Assembly: GCA_916050055.1 (NCBI GenBank)
Contig: CAJZJY010000058.1
Coordinates: 1-6,857 of the forward strand
DNA length: 6,857 bases
Source: an uncultured Streptococcus sp.
GTDB lineage: Bacteria; Bacillota; Bacilli; Lactobacillales; Aerococcaceae
Reading direction: 5' to 3'
The notes under the pieces are model-generated. The model did not search any database and was not told the DNA's origin. It worked only from the letters and a program-made list of their open reading frames with translations. Made by a program: the position numbers and the translations under genes. Below are positions 1-6,857 of this stretch, piece after piece. The first letter of the stretch is position 1. Every line of letters starts with the position of its first letter.

Positions 1-921
1 AGCTAAGCTATCTGCTAAATCTTTCTTAAACTTCTCTAAGTTTTCTTCTGCTTGAGGTTGGTCCATTTTGTTCGCCACAATCAGCATTGGACGTTCTAGT
101 AAGCGTAAGTGATAACTTACGAGTTCTTCTTGAATAATCTTGTAATCTTCAAAAGGATCGCGACCTTCCATTGCGGCCATATCAATCACATGAAGTAATA
201 CTTTTGTTCGCTCGATGTGTTTTAGGAAATGAATACCAAGCCCCACACCTGTATGGGCTCCTTCAATTAATCCTGGTAAGTCTGCAACGACGAATTGCTC
301 GCCATTTGGAGACTGTGCCATTCCTAATTGAGGATTCAATGTTGTAAAGTGATAGTCTGCAATTTTTGGTTTTGCACTTGAAATCACAGATAGTAAAGTG
401 GATTTCCCTACCGATGGGAATCCAACTAACCCAACGTCAGCTAAAACTTTTAATTCTAAATCGAGTTCAAACTCTTCCCCTGGTTCACCGTTCTCAGCAA
501 TGTCTGGTGCAGGGTTTTTATGCGTTGCAAAACGGATATTTCCTCGACCACCACGGCCACCTTTAGCAACTACTACTTCTTGCCCATCTTCTACTAAGTC
601 AGCAATCAGTGCTTTCGTCTCAGCATTTCTAACGATTGTTCCTGGTGGGACTTTAACGATTAAGTCTTCTGCTCCACGGCCATACATACTCTTACTCATG
701 CCGTTTTCACCAGGTTTTGCTTTGAAATGACGTTTGTGACGGAAATCTAATAAGGTTCTAAGTCCTGAATCGACTTTAAAAATGACACTTCCGCCTTTAC
801 CGCCGTCTCCACCAGCCGGGCCTCCGTCTGGTACATATTTTTCACGACGAAACGCAACCATTCCGTCTCCACCTTTTCCGGCTTTGACTTGAATCGTGGC
901 ACGATCATAAAATACTGCCAT
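1..921 (-). CDS. obgE: Obg-family ribosome-assembly GTPase ObgE/CgtA (partial, 3' end beyond window)
   Basis: Obg is a cytoplasmic GTPase that binds the 50S subunit late in its assembly and is linked to the stringent response and cell-cycle control. I translated this gene directly from the minus strand. It gives 307 residues from ATG and stays open to the window edge, against about 430 for the family. Residues 1-158 form the glycine-rich Obg fold, with repeats such as [18 protein letters not shown] and KGGRGGRG. The G domain shows G1 GFPSVGKS (167-174), G2 FTTL (192-195), G3 DLPG (214-217) and G4 NKMD (284-287). G5 and the C-terminal OCT domain lie outside. An in-frame GTG three codons upstream (930) is rejected because it sits one base from the ribosome binding site. 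The gene starts 31 bases after the glyS stop with no terminator or clear promoter between, so cotranscription with glyQS is likely. The identification is secure. Confidence 0.97.
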   Translation of the reverse strand, partial: MAVFYDRATIQVKAGKGGDGMVAFRREKYVPDGGPAGGDGGKGGSVIFKVDSGLRTLLDFRHKRHFKAKPGENGMSKSMYGRGAEDLIVKVPPGTIVRNAETKALIADLVEDGQEVVVAKGGRGGRGNIRFATHKNPAPDIAENGEPGEEFELDLELKVLADVGLVGFPSVGKSTLLSVISSAKPKIADYHFTTLNPQLGMAQSPNGEQFVVADLPGLIEGAHTGVGLGIHFLKHIERTKVLLHVIDMAAMEGRDPFEDYKIIQEELVSYHLRLLERPMLIVANKMDQPQAEENLEKFKKDLADSLA

Positions 922-931
922 TTCATTCACT

Positions 932-937
932 CTCCTT
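932..937 (-). promoter_or_regulatory. Ribosome binding site of obgE
   Basis: AAGGAG on the minus strand, 10 bases from the ATG at 921 but only one base from the alternative in-frame GTG at 930. It therefore selects the ATG as the obgE start. Confidence 0.7.
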
Positions 938-952
938 TCTCTTTGAGGGGTC

Positions 953-3022
953 TTATTTAACGATTAATGATGTGAAATCTGCGAAATCTAAAATGATTTG
1001 AGATAGTAATCCTAAGAATCTTAGACGGTTACGACGAACTGCCTCATCATCTACCATTACCATGTTTTCATTGAAGAAATCATTGATTTTTGGTGCTAAT
1101 GCTTCTAAATGACTATAAAGTTCTTCAGGAGTTAATGTTTGTACTTTTGAATGAAGTTCTTTAATCGCTTTTACTAAAGTACGTTCACTTGCTGTTTCAA
1201 GACGATCTTCTAAAATTTCGCCACTCGCATCATCTTGAGCTTTCGCACTAATATTGATAACACGGTTTAAGGCCTCTGTGATTCCTTTGAATTCTTCAGA
1301 TTCTGAAACGGCTGAAAGAACTTTTGCTGCCTTCAATTGTTCAGGAACTGATGAAGTATTGCTGTTCACAATCGCATCGATAATATCATGACGTTTTGTA
1401 ATTGTTGCAATACGTTGTGCCACACGTTCACGAATAAAGCTTAAGATAAACTCTTCAATTTCATCTTCTTTACCTGATAGGAATTCAGCATAGTCAAGAC
1501 CTAATAATAATTTAGTGAAGTCTTCAATTTCAATGTTCCAGTCAAAGGCCGCAAGAATTTGTACAAGCCCCATTACTTGACGACGAAGAGCATATGGGTC
1601 GTTTGAACCTGTTGGAAGCATTCCGGCAGCTGTAAAGCTTAAGAAAGTATCTAATTTATCAGCAACTGCAAGTAAAGCACCTGGTACAGAAGAAGGCAAT
1701 TCACCATCTGCACTTGTTGGCATATAGTGTTCACGGATTGCTTGAGCCACTTCAGGAGTTTCTCCTTGTTTCAAGGCATAGATTTCACCCATGATCCCTT
1801 GTAATTCAGGGAATTCACCAACCATGTTTGTTACTAAGTCGAATTTGTAAATTGAAGCGGCGCGTTGTGCTGTGACAACAACATCACTTGGTAAGTTCAG
1901 CTCTTTTGCAATACGACCAACAAGTAATTGCACACGGTCCATCTTCTCTGTCATAGAACCAATCTTGGCATGGAAGTTTAATGTTTCTAATTTCTTCAAG
2001 AAAGTTGTCATCGGAATCTTTAAGTCTTCTTCATAGAAGAATAAAGCATCTTCTAGACGAGCAGTTAATACTTTTTGATTTCCTTTTGCGACATTTTCAA
2101 TCATGTAATCATTACCGTTACGAACTGAAACGAAGAATGGTAATAATTGTTTTTCTTGGTTATACACAACGAAATAGCGTTGGTGTTCTTTCATTGATGT
2201 AACTAATACTGGTTCTGGAACGACTAAGTATTTTTCATCAAAAGTACCCGCAAATGCTGTTGGGTATTCAAGGATTGAGCTTACTTCTTCTAATAAATCT
2301 TCATCGATTGGAATAATCCAGTTGTTTTTAGCAGCTAATTCTTCAATTTGTTTGCGAACTAATGCTTTACGTTCATCTTGGTTCACGATAACGAATTGTT
2401 CAGCCAATGCTTTTTCATAGCTTTCTGGATTTTCAATCGTTGCTTCTTTTCCTAAGAAACGATGTCCTCTTGAAGTACGTCCAGCTTTTACATCTAATAC
2501 GCCGATTTCTTCGATGACTTCATTGCCGTATAACGCAACAATCCAGTGAATTGGACGTAAATATTCGAATGTATGAGCTGCCCAACGCATTGTCACTGGG
2601 AATTTCATATCTGTAATCACAGAAGATAAGTTTTTAACCACTTCTTTTGTTGATTTACCAGCAATATGTTGTTTCACATGAATGTATTCAACGCCATTCA
2701 CTTCTTCAACGTAAATATCATCTGTTGTTAAACCTTTACCACGAACAAATCCTTCAGCCGCTTTTGTCCATGCTCCATCTTTTTGAGCGATCGCAAGTGA
2801 TGGTCCTTTGAAGATTTCTTCGCGGTCAGCTTGTTCTTCGACTAAGCCATTTACACGAACCGCTAATCTTCTTGGAGTTGCAAATGCTTCTACGGATTCA
2901 AATGCTAAGTTTTCCTCTTTGAAGAAGTCTTCTACACGTTTTGCTAATTGCTCTGAACTTGAACGAACATATTGAGCAGGTAATTCTTCTAAACCGATTT
3001 CTAATAATAATGATTGTGTCAT
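953..3022 (-). CDS. glyS: Glycine--tRNA ligase beta subunit
   Basis: This is the beta subunit of the bacterial alpha2beta2 glycyl-tRNA synthetase. Beta recognises and binds tRNA-Gly while the alpha subunit carries the aminoacylation site. At 689 residues it is full length for the family. Recognisable signatures include the N-terminal [29 protein letters not shown] (about 322-335), [17 protein letters not shown] (about 404-420), ADKLDTF (about 453-459) and [12 protein letters not shown] (about 468-479). The C-terminal anticodon-binding region ends in [16 protein letters not shown]. The start ATG has GGAGGAG six bases upstream (3028-3034), and the gene begins 20 bases after the glyQ stop. The pair is a standard two-gene unit under the upstream glycine T-box. 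No frameshift or missing segment is visible. The function is family knowledge; the match is by recognised motifs. Confidence 0.98.
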   Translation of the reverse strand: MTQSLLLEIGLEELPAQYVRSSSEQLAKRVEDFFKEENLAFESVEAFATPRRLAVRVNGLVEEQADREEIFKGPSLAIAQKDGAWTKAAEGFVRGKGLTTDDIYVEEVNGVEYIHVKQHIAGKSTKEVVKNLSSVITDMKFPVTMRWAAHTFEYLRPIHWIVALYGNEVIEEIGVLDVKAGRTSRGHRFLGKEATIENPESYEKALAEQFVIVNQDERKALVRKQIEELAAKNNWIIPIDEDLLEEVSSILEYPTAFAGTFDEKYLVVPEPVLVTSMKEHQRYFVVYNQEKQLLPFFVSVRNGNDYMIENVAKGNQKVLTARLEDALFFYEEDLKIPMTTFLKKLETLNFHAKIGSMTEKMDRVQLLVGRIAKELNLPSDVVVTAQRAASIYKFDLVTNMVGEFPELQGIMGEIYALKQGETPEVAQAIREHYMPTSADGELPSSVPGALLAVADKLDTFLSFTAAGMLPTGSNDPYALRRQVMGLVQILAAFDWNIEIEDFTKLLLGLDYAEFLSGKEDEIEEFILSFIRERVAQRIATITKRHDIIDAIVNSNTSSVPEQLKAAKVLSAVSESEEFKGITEALNRVINISAKAQDDASGEILEDRLETASERTLVKAIKELHSKVQTLTPEELYSHLEALAPKINDFFNENMVMVDDEAVRRNRLRFLGLLSQIILDFADFTSLIVK

Positions 3023-3027
3023 TCTTT

Positions 3028-3034
3028 CTCCTCC
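3028..3034 (-). promoter_or_regulatory. Ribosome binding site of glyS
   Basis: GGAGGAG on the minus strand, inside the 20-base glyQ-glyS gap and a few bases before the glyS ATG at 3022. It is one of the strongest Shine-Dalgarno matches in the window. Confidence 0.7.
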
Positions 3035-3042
3035 AAACTCTC

Positions 3043-3927
3043 TTATTTCTCTTTCAATAATGGGAATCCTAATGCTTCACGTTCAGCCACGAAAGTTTTC
3101 GCGATGGTACGAGCCATCTTACGAATACGACCAAGGAATCCAGCACGGTCAGTTGCAGAAATAATTCCGCGAGCATCCATTAAGTTAAATGCATGAGAGC
3201 ATTTCAATACATAGTCATAAGCTGGGTGCACTAAGCCTTTTTCCATTAATACAGTGGCTTCTTTTTCGAAGTCTGTAAATAATTGCATTAATAATTCAGC
3301 ATTGCTTTCTTCAAAAGCGTATTTAGAATGTTCATATTCAGGTTGAGTGAAGATATCTCCGTATTTAACATCTCCCGTCCAAACTAAATCATAAACACTC
3401 TCCACTTCTTGAATGTATGAAGCAAGACGTTCTAAACCATAAGTGATTTCACTTGTTACAGGGTGACATTCTAGGCCACCTACTTGTTGGAAATACGTAA
3501 ATTGAGTTACTTCCATTCCGTCAAGCCATACTTCCCATCCTAAACCAGCACAGCCAAGAGATGGGTTTTCCCAGTTATCTTCCACGAAACGAATATCGTG
3601 TTCTAATGGGTTGATTCCAAGAGCTTCTAGGCTTCCTAAATATAATTCTTGAATATTTTCAGGAGATGGTTTCATCACCACTTGGAATTGGTGGTGTTGG
3701 AATAAACGGTTTGGGTTTTCCCCGTAACGTCCATCTGCAGGACGACGTGAAGGTTCCACGTATGCTGCATTCCATGGTTCAGGCCCAATGGCACGAAGGA
3801 ATGTATAAGGGCTCATTGTCCCTGCCCCTTTTTCAGTATCGTATGCTTGAAGAAGCAAGCATCCTTGGTTAGACCAATAATTTTGTAATGTTAAAATAAT
3901 TTCTTGAACACTTAATTTTTTTGCCAT
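3043..3927 (-). CDS. glyQ: Glycine--tRNA ligase alpha subunit
   Basis: This is the catalytic alpha subunit of tetrameric glycyl-tRNA synthetase, a class II enzyme that activates glycine with ATP and charges tRNA-Gly together with GlyS. The 294-residue length is typical. The sequence is highly conserved: [16 protein letters not shown] near the N-terminus, [19 protein letters not shown] (34-52), class II motif 2 in [18 protein letters not shown] (57-74), and class II motif 3 in TYGLERLA (162-169). The substrate-site stretch [19 protein letters not shown] (133-151) is also intact. The ATG at 3927 is preceded by AAAGGGG (3935-3941), which begins right after the stop codon of the upstream 80-residue gene; the gap is 14 bases. 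It is cotranscribed with that gene and glyS under the glycine T-box. Confidence 0.98.
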   Translation of the reverse strand: MAKKLSVQEIILTLQNYWSNQGCLLLQAYDTEKGAGTMSPYTFLRAIGPEPWNAAYVEPSRRPADGRYGENPNRLFQHHQFQVVMKPSPENIQELYLGSLEALGINPLEHDIRFVEDNWENPSLGCAGLGWEVWLDGMEVTQFTYFQQVGGLECHPVTSEITYGLERLASYIQEVESVYDLVWTGDVKYGDIFTQPEYEHSKYAFEESNAELLMQLFTDFEKEATVLMEKGLVHPAYDYVLKCSHAFNLMDARGIISATDRAGFLGRIRKMARTIAKTFVAEREALGFPLLKEK

Positions 3928-3934
3928 AATTGTT

Positions 3935-3941
3935 CCCCTTT
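3935..3941 (-). promoter_or_regulatory. Ribosome binding site of glyQ
   Basis: AAAGGGG on the minus strand, directly abutting the TAG stop of the upstream 80-residue gene and seven bases from the glyQ ATG. Termination on the small gene and initiation on glyQ are therefore close enough for translational coupling. Confidence 0.6.
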
Positions 3942-4184
3942 CTATTGTGCATTCACAACTGGATAGAATTCATAAATCACACCAGGAATCACTTCACATT
4001 TAACTTCTTTAATCGCTTCATTTTTCGTTTTAAAACCGTACATTGAATGGTTTACACTTGTTTGGAATTGCTCCAACACTTCGTCATCATGACCAATCAC
4101 ACTGACTTTAATCGGCGCTAATGACACCACCTTCAATTGAAAATCTTTGAATTCTGAAGCTGGGATGACCATTGTAAAATCCAT
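3942..4184 (-). CDS. Uncharacterised 80-residue protein, first gene after the glycine T-box
   Basis: I do not recognise this protein and assign no function. It is 80 residues, has no signal peptide or membrane segment, and is predicted cytoplasmic. Alternating hydrophobic residues ([16 protein letters not shown] at 16-31 and [16 protein letters not shown] at 62-77) suggest beta strands flanking a polar, probably helical middle ([15 protein letters not shown], 33-47). It has one Cys (63). That it is a real gene is supported by a perfect AAAGGAGG ribosome binding site seven bases before the ATG, tight 14-base spacing to glyQ, same-strand placement and unbroken reading. An internal Met at residue 5 is a poorer start. 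It follows the T-box terminator directly, so its expression should respond to tRNA-Gly charging with glyQS. The alternative, a fortuitous ORF in a leader, is less likely given the ribosome binding site. Confidence 0.8.
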   Translation of the reverse strand: MDFTMVIPASEFKDFQLKVVSLAPIKVSVIGHDDEVLEQFQTSVNHSMYGFKTKNEAIKEVKCEVIPGVIYEFYPVVNAQ

Positions 4185-4191
4185 ACTATTT

Positions 4192-4199
4192 CCTCCTTT
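4192..4199 (-). promoter_or_regulatory. Ribosome binding site of the 80-residue gene
   Basis: AAAGGAGG on the minus strand, seven bases before the ATG at 4184 and nine bases downstream of the T-run of the T-box terminator. It is a near-perfect anti-16S match and the main evidence that the small gene is translated. Confidence 0.75.
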
Positions 4200-4207
4200 A
4201 TCTAAAT

Positions 4208-4246
4208 AAAAAAGTCCCTATGTACACAAAAAGCATACATAGGGAC
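4208..4246 (-). terminator. Intrinsic terminator of the T-box (regulated)
   Basis: A perfect 11-bp stem pairs GTCCCTATGTA (4246-4236) with TACATAGGGAC (4224-4214) around an 11-base loop, followed by six T's on the minus strand (4213-4208). The 5' arm includes the CGTCCCT sequence that also pairs with AGGG of the T-box element, so terminator and antiterminator are mutually exclusive. It should stop transcription when tRNA-Gly is charged. It may also stop any readthrough from recO. Confidence 0.95.
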
Positions 4247-4409
4247 GACTAATCGCGGTTCCACCCTAATTTCTTGGTTTAAAACCAAGCTTCATTGTTG
4301 ATAGACTCAAGTGCGCCACTTTTAATGACCATGATATGGATTCCACCAGCCCATACTCTCTTTGACATTTTATCATTAAAAATCTCACCGTCAACGTCCT
4401 ATTAATCTT
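4208..4409 (-). promoter_or_regulatory. Glycine-specific T-box riboswitch (leader of the small gene-glyQ-glyS unit)
   Basis: This leader senses uncharged tRNA-Gly and controls transcription attenuation. Reading the minus strand, Stem I is closed by GTTGA (4395-4391) with TCAAC (4301-4297). Above it a helix forms between TTTAATGA (4380-4373) and TCATTAAA (4328-4321). A GAGAG segment (4360-4356) resembles the AG bulge, and a distal hairpin TATGG/CCATA (4355-4351, 4339-4335) carries an 11-base apical loop containing GGTGG. GGC at 4317-4315, in the internal loop between the two lower helices, is the likely glycine specifier codon. Stem III is CTTGGTTT/AAACCAAG (4289-4273). The signature AGGGTGGAACCGCG (4267-4254) supplies the UGGA bulge (4263-4260). 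This can pair with a UCCA tRNA end, matching the U73 discriminator of bacterial tRNA-Gly. Only seven bases separate Stem I from Stem III, so Stem II is absent, as is known for glyQS-type T-boxes. The specifier assignment comes from position and context. Confidence 0.95.
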
Positions 4410-4414
4410 TCACT

Positions 4415-4443
4415 ATAGTACCGATAATTGCTTAAAAAGTCAA
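4415..4443 (-). promoter_or_regulatory. Sigma-A type promoter of the T-box operon
   Basis: A -35 TTGACT (4443-4438) and a -10 TACTAT (4420-4415) are separated by exactly 17 bases on the minus strand. The predicted start is an A near 4409-4408, about a dozen bases before the base of Stem I. This is where a T-box leader should begin, and it lies 25 bases beyond the recO stop. The match to vegetative consensus is good; the start site is predicted only. Confidence 0.8.
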
Positions 4444-4468
4444 GTAAAGACAGCGTTTTGCGCTACTC

Positions 4469-5251
4469 TTAATCTTGTCCTCTATTCTGCATTAACGTTT
4501 CCCATTCGACCATCTGATCTAAGAATTTTTTGCTCTTCAAACGAATGCCCACATACTCTTCCATAATGGTGTCAAACAGGCGTCTTAACTCACTTGTAGT
4601 CTCATTCGATAACTGAATAGACCCTATTTGTTTTGGAGAAGAAACAAGAGCTAATTGCCTTGCGACATACAATGCCTTTCTAGACAATTGCATGCGGTAC
4701 TCGTCTTCATCTAAGTGATTCTTGCACAGGCATCCATGCTTCTGAATTGAAAAATCGACTAAGTCAGTACCTCTATTACAAATGACGCAATGTTGCCATT
4801 CCACCTCGACTCCATAGTAACGTAGAATCTTGATTTCAAAGAAACGCAAAATCACTTCTGCATCGACTCCATTGTTAATGGCTTCGATAGCGTCCCAAAG
4901 CAGTTGGAACACTGTATTATTCACAATATGGTCATCCATCACCGCATCTGTTAATTGCGTTAAATACGCTAAAACTGCTTGTGCCTTTACATCTTGCAGC
5001 ACAATCGTTGCGGGTTTAATATCGTGACTATCCTTTAGAAAACTAAAGCCATTTTGATGAATATGCCCAAGAAAAGTCGCTCTTGTTAACACCTGTGTCG
5101 CTGCTGTTAATGGATGATTGCTTTGCTGTGCATTTCGTAAAAAGAACATTAACTTTCCGTGGTCTCTCGTCAAAATTTTTACAAGCATATCTTTCTCGCG
5201 ATACGCCTGCCTCATTAAGACAATCCCATCAAAATAGTGGTAATAATCCAT
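4469..5251 (-). CDS. recO: DNA repair/recombination mediator RecO
   Basis: RecO works with RecR (and RecF) to displace SSB and load RecA on single-stranded DNA during gap repair and recombination. The 260-residue length fits the family. The N-terminal OB-fold shows the typical FDGIVLMRQAYREKDMLVKILTRDHGKLMFFLRNA (7-41). The middle is helical, with RFFEIKILRYYGVEVEWQHC (136-155). A zinc-binding motif follows, CVIC (155-158) paired with C176 and H179. Cys174 gives an additional thiol close to these ligands. Overall divergence is high, as is usual for RecO, so the call rests on the motif order plus the era-recO neighbourhood, which is conserved in Firmicutes. The ATG lies 11 bases after the era stop; the ribosome binding site (AGGATGG) is only moderate and overlaps that stop. 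No strong terminator separates its end from the T-box promoter. Confidence 0.95.
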   Translation of the reverse strand: MDYYHYFDGIVLMRQAYREKDMLVKILTRDHGKLMFFLRNAQQSNHPLTAATQVLTRATFLGHIHQNGFSFLKDSHDIKPATIVLQDVKAQAVLAYLTQLTDAVMDDHIVNNTVFQLLWDAIEAINNGVDAEVILRFFEIKILRYYGVEVEWQHCVICNRGTDLVDFSIQKHGCLCKNHLDEDEYRMQLSRKALYVARQLALVSSPKQIGSIQLSNETTSELRRLFDTIMEEYVGIRLKSKKFLDQMVEWETLMQNRGQD

Positions 5252-5262
5252 TTGATTCCATC

Positions 5263-6171
5263 CTAATCTCTATAGTCTGTATCTCGATATCCGTATTCTT
5301 GTAAGTTACTCTTACGTTTACGCCAATCTTTTTCAACTTTTACCCAAAGTTCTAAGTAAACTTTATTCCCAAGTAATTGTTGAATATCGCGTCTCGCTCG
5401 CGTCCCGATTTCTTTTAAGAGACGTCCACCTTTACCAATAATAATGCCTTTTTGCGATTTTCGCTCAACGATGATATTCGCATACACATGAACTTTATCG
5501 AATTCATCTTTTTGCATTTTATCCACTGTTACAGCCACTGAGTGAGGAATTTCTTCCTGTGTTAACTGTAAAATTTTCTCACGAATCAATTCTGAAACGA
5601 CAAAGTACTCAGGGTGATCTGTGATTTGGTCTACTGGATAATATTGTGGACCTTCTGGAAGTGCGTTAATGAGCCCTTCCATTAGTTCGTTCACATTATT
5701 CCCTTGTAGTACTGAAATTGGGAACACTCCTGCAAAATCAAGTGCATCTTTATAACTTTCGACACGTTCTAATAGCACTTCTGGAGTTACAAGGTCAATC
5801 TTATTTAATACTAAGAAAATCGGTGTCTTAATTCCTTTTAGTTTTTCAATAATGAAGTCGTCTCCTGGTCCACGTTTTTCACTAACGTTCACCATAAATA
5901 ACACTGCATCTACTTCTTTTAGCGCAGAATAAGCACTCTTCACCATGAATTCCCCGAGTTCATGTTTTGGTTTATGAATCCCTGGAGTATCTAAGAAAAC
6001 GATTTGAGCATCGTCTTTCGTATAAACTCCTTGAATTTTATTTCTTGTTGTTTGTGCCTTGTCAGACATGATGGCAATCTTTTGACCAAGCACATAGTTC
6101 ATAAATGTTGATTTGCCGACATTAGGGCGACCTACAATCGCCACAAATCCTGATTTAAACGGTTTTGTCAT
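5263..6171 (-). CDS. era: 30S ribosome-assembly GTPase Era
   Basis: Era binds the 3' end of 16S rRNA and assists 30S maturation, coupling GTP hydrolysis to assembly. The 302-residue protein has the expected two-domain layout. In the G domain are G1 GRPNVGKS (14-21), the TTR switch region (41-43), G3 DTPG (61-64) and G4 NKID (123-126). G5 reads SVL (153-155) where SAL or SAK is more usual. After a linker, the C-terminal KH RNA-binding domain contains EEIPHSVAV (206-214) and the GIIIGKGG loop (242-249), ending in the family-typical [12 protein letters not shown] segment. The ATG has AAGGAG (6177-6182), which overlaps the dgkA stop codon, nine bases of gap in all, so coupled translation is likely. 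It is flanked by dgkA and recO as in many Firmicutes. Confidence 0.98.
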   Translation of the reverse strand: MTKPFKSGFVAIVGRPNVGKSTFMNYVLGQKIAIMSDKAQTTRNKIQGVYTKDDAQIVFLDTPGIHKPKHELGEFMVKSAYSALKEVDAVLFMVNVSEKRGPGDDFIIEKLKGIKTPIFLVLNKIDLVTPEVLLERVESYKDALDFAGVFPISVLQGNNVNELMEGLINALPEGPQYYPVDQITDHPEYFVVSELIREKILQLTQEEIPHSVAVTVDKMQKDEFDKVHVYANIIVERKSQKGIIIGKGGRLLKEIGTRARRDIQQLLGNKVYLELWVKVEKDWRKRKSNLQEYGYRDTDYRD

Positions 6172-6176
6172 ACTCT

Positions 6177-6182
6177 CTCCTT
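6177..6182 (-). promoter_or_regulatory. Ribosome binding site of era, overlapping the dgkA stop codon
   Basis: AAGGAG on the minus strand starts inside the TAA stop of dgkA (6183-6181) and lies five bases before the era ATG. A ribosome finishing dgkA therefore sits on the era initiation region, which suggests translational coupling. Confidence 0.65.
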
Positions 6183-6561
6183 AAAAATGAATCCATTTTG
6201 GCAAAATAATGATGATTGCAATAATTACTGTAAAACTAGCGCTGAGTAACACTCCACCAGCTGCAATATCTTTCGCCTTCTTTGCTTCAATATGATATTC
6301 CTTCTTCACTAGTAAATCGACTAAATTTTCGACAACGGTGTTTAAGATTTCCATGAGAAACACAATGAAAATACACAGTAAAATAAAACACCATTCTACT
6401 GCTGATAAACCAGAGAAAAAACTAATCATAATCGCTAGCCCTGCAATGCAGAGATGCGCCTTCATGTTTCTTTCTTCTTGAATCACTGTTTTAATACCAT
6501 CTATGGCATGCTTTAGGGACGTCAAAAAGTTAGAATTCTTTTCTGTTTGTTTATGCGTCAT
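6181..6561 (-). CDS. dgkA: DgkA-type membrane lipid kinase (undecaprenol/diacylglycerol kinase family)
   Basis: This small integral-membrane kinase belongs to the prokaryotic DAGK family. In Gram-positive bacteria characterised members mainly phosphorylate undecaprenol, recycling the carrier for cell-wall synthesis; that substrate is inferred here. Counting from the ATG at 6561 it has 126 residues. Three hydrophobic segments lie at about 36-52, 55-70 and 100-120. The catalytic signature [15 protein letters not shown] (70-84) carries E71, N74, E78 and D82, followed by H90 and [14 protein letters not shown] (93-106). An N-terminal amphipathic stretch with EERN (29-32) is also typical. A GTG one codon earlier (6564) is possible, but ATG is preferred. 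No good ribosome binding site is visible, and the start overlaps the ybeY end by 11 bases, so translation probably depends on ybeY. The cytidine deaminase gene often found between dgkA and era in bacilli is absent. Confidence 0.93.
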   Translation of the reverse strand: MTHKQTEKNSNFLTSLKHAIDGIKTVIQEERNMKAHLCIAGLAIMISFFSGLSAVEWCFILLCIFIVFLMEILNTVVENLVDLLVKKEYHIEAKKAKDIAAGGVLLSASFTVIIAIIIILPKWIHF

Positions 6562-6857
6562 CACGTTTTAACCCATATGCTTCTAGGATCTCTTTTTGCA
6601 ATCCTGTCATTTCAGCTTCCTCTTCTTCTGTTTGGTGATCATAACCGTTTAAGTGTAAAAAGCCATGCAGTGCTAAGAATCCAAGTTCACGTTCAAGCGA
6701 ATGTCCATAGTCTTCTGCTTGTTCTTTTGCACGGTCTAAAGAAATAACGATATCTCCAATAGAAGTTACAAAGCTATCGTCCTCTTCCATAATGGAATTC
6801 ATACTTTCAAAGTCATCATCTGAATCATCTAACGCAAAACTAATCACATCTGTCACT
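6551..6857 (-). CDS. ybeY: Endoribonuclease YbeY / rRNA maturation factor (partial, 5' end beyond window)
   Basis: YbeY is a metal-dependent, UPF0054-family RNase involved in 16S rRNA 3'-end maturation and 70S quality control. The visible frame is open to the right edge. It begins within the conserved TDVISFA segment (usual form TDVLSFP), so roughly the first third of the protein is missing. The zinc motif [11 protein letters not shown] is complete, with His at visible residues 64, 68 and 74 spaced H-x3-H-x5-H. GDIVIS (34-39) and the [12 protein letters not shown] stretch (42-53) are also typical. An acidic segment (about 10-27) lies between TDVISF and GDIVIS, where the family often varies. 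A GTG at 6856 is an internal valine, not a start. The stop overlaps dgkA by 11 bases. In Firmicutes phoH usually lies upstream; that cannot be seen here. Confidence 0.96.
   Translation of the reverse strand, partial: VTDVISFALDDSDDDFESMNSIMEEDDSFVTSIGDIVISLDRAKEQAEDYGHSLERELGFLALHGFLHLNGYDHQTEEEEAEMTGLQKEILEAYGLKRDDA

Noticed and set aside
366..730. Plus-strand ORFs of 66 and 110 codons.
   Set aside because: They lie antisense to obgE, whose G1-G3 motifs are intact in the minus frame. They have no ribosome binding site or recognisable domain and are shadow frames.
928..930. In-frame GTG as an upstream start for obgE.
   Set aside because: It is one base from the ribosome binding site, while the ATG at 921 has good spacing and gives the standard Obg N-terminus.
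961..1020. Possible obgE promoter in the 3' end of glyS.
   Set aside because: I found AT-rich stretches but no -35/-10 pair with acceptable spacing.
1981..2202. Plus-strand 73-codon ORF, and similar ones at 3014-3196, 3666-3872, 4830-5027, 5083-5304 and 6547-6747.
   Set aside because: All are antisense to well-identified conserved genes and show no domain or translation signals of their own.
4266..4376. A 36-codon ORF on the minus strand inside the T-box leader (ATG at 4376, TAG ending at 4266), with a weak GGTGAG upstream.
   Set aside because: It runs entirely through Stem I and Stem III of the riboswitch, and its apparent ribosome binding site is part of conserved Stem I sequence. The open frame is best explained as chance.
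4452..4464. Small hairpin AGCG-CAAAA-CGCT just after the recO stop, as a recO terminator.
   Set aside because: Only four base pairs, and the downstream sequence is not a continuous T-run. It is too weak to call a terminator from sequence alone.
6854..6856. GTG at the right edge as the ybeY start.
   Set aside because: It encodes the valine just before the conserved TDVISF segment, which is internal in YbeY proteins. The gene continues past the window edge.

Overview
The window is an almost fully coding stretch of a low-GC Gram-positive chromosome. Every gene lies on the minus strand, so transcription runs from high to low coordinates. Gene content (ybeY-dgkA-era-recO, split glyQ/glyS glycyl-tRNA synthetase, obgE), strong AAGGAGG-type ribosome binding sites, a T-box riboswitch and AT-rich codon use point to Firmicutes. 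The protein sequences look most like Lactobacillales, possibly Carnobacteriaceae or a relative. That lower-rank placement is my impression and was not tested.

Layout in transcription order: (1) 6857-4469 holds a ribosome/RNA/envelope/DNA-repair cluster: the C-terminal part of ybeY (rRNA-maturation factor), dgkA (membrane lipid kinase), era (30S assembly GTPase) and recO (recombination mediator). Genes overlap or are 9-11 bases apart, so this is probably one transcript. (2) 4468-4185 is the only sizeable non-coding stretch. It carries a promoter and a glycine-type T-box riboswitch with a clear Stem I, a GGC specifier, a Stem III, the conserved T-box sequence and a strong intrinsic terminator. 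(3) 4184-953 holds an uncharacterised 80-residue gene, then glyQ and glyS, all downstream of the T-box. (4) 921-1 holds the first 307 codons of obgE, which starts 31 bases after the glyS stop with no visible terminator. It runs off the left edge before the end of its G domain.

How it fits together: when uncharged tRNA-Gly accumulates, the T-box should switch from terminator to antiterminator and raise expression of the small gene and glycyl-tRNA synthetase, and by readthrough perhaps of the ribosome-assembly GTPase ObgE. Upstream, YbeY and Era both act in 16S rRNA/30S maturation, so the window is dominated by translation and ribosome biogenesis.

Most of this is conserved housekeeping DNA. 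I see no mobile element, CRISPR array, tRNA, rRNA or phage gene. The points most worth a second look are the unknown 80-residue protein that is the first gene under glycine T-box control, and obgE sitting in that same apparent transcription unit.
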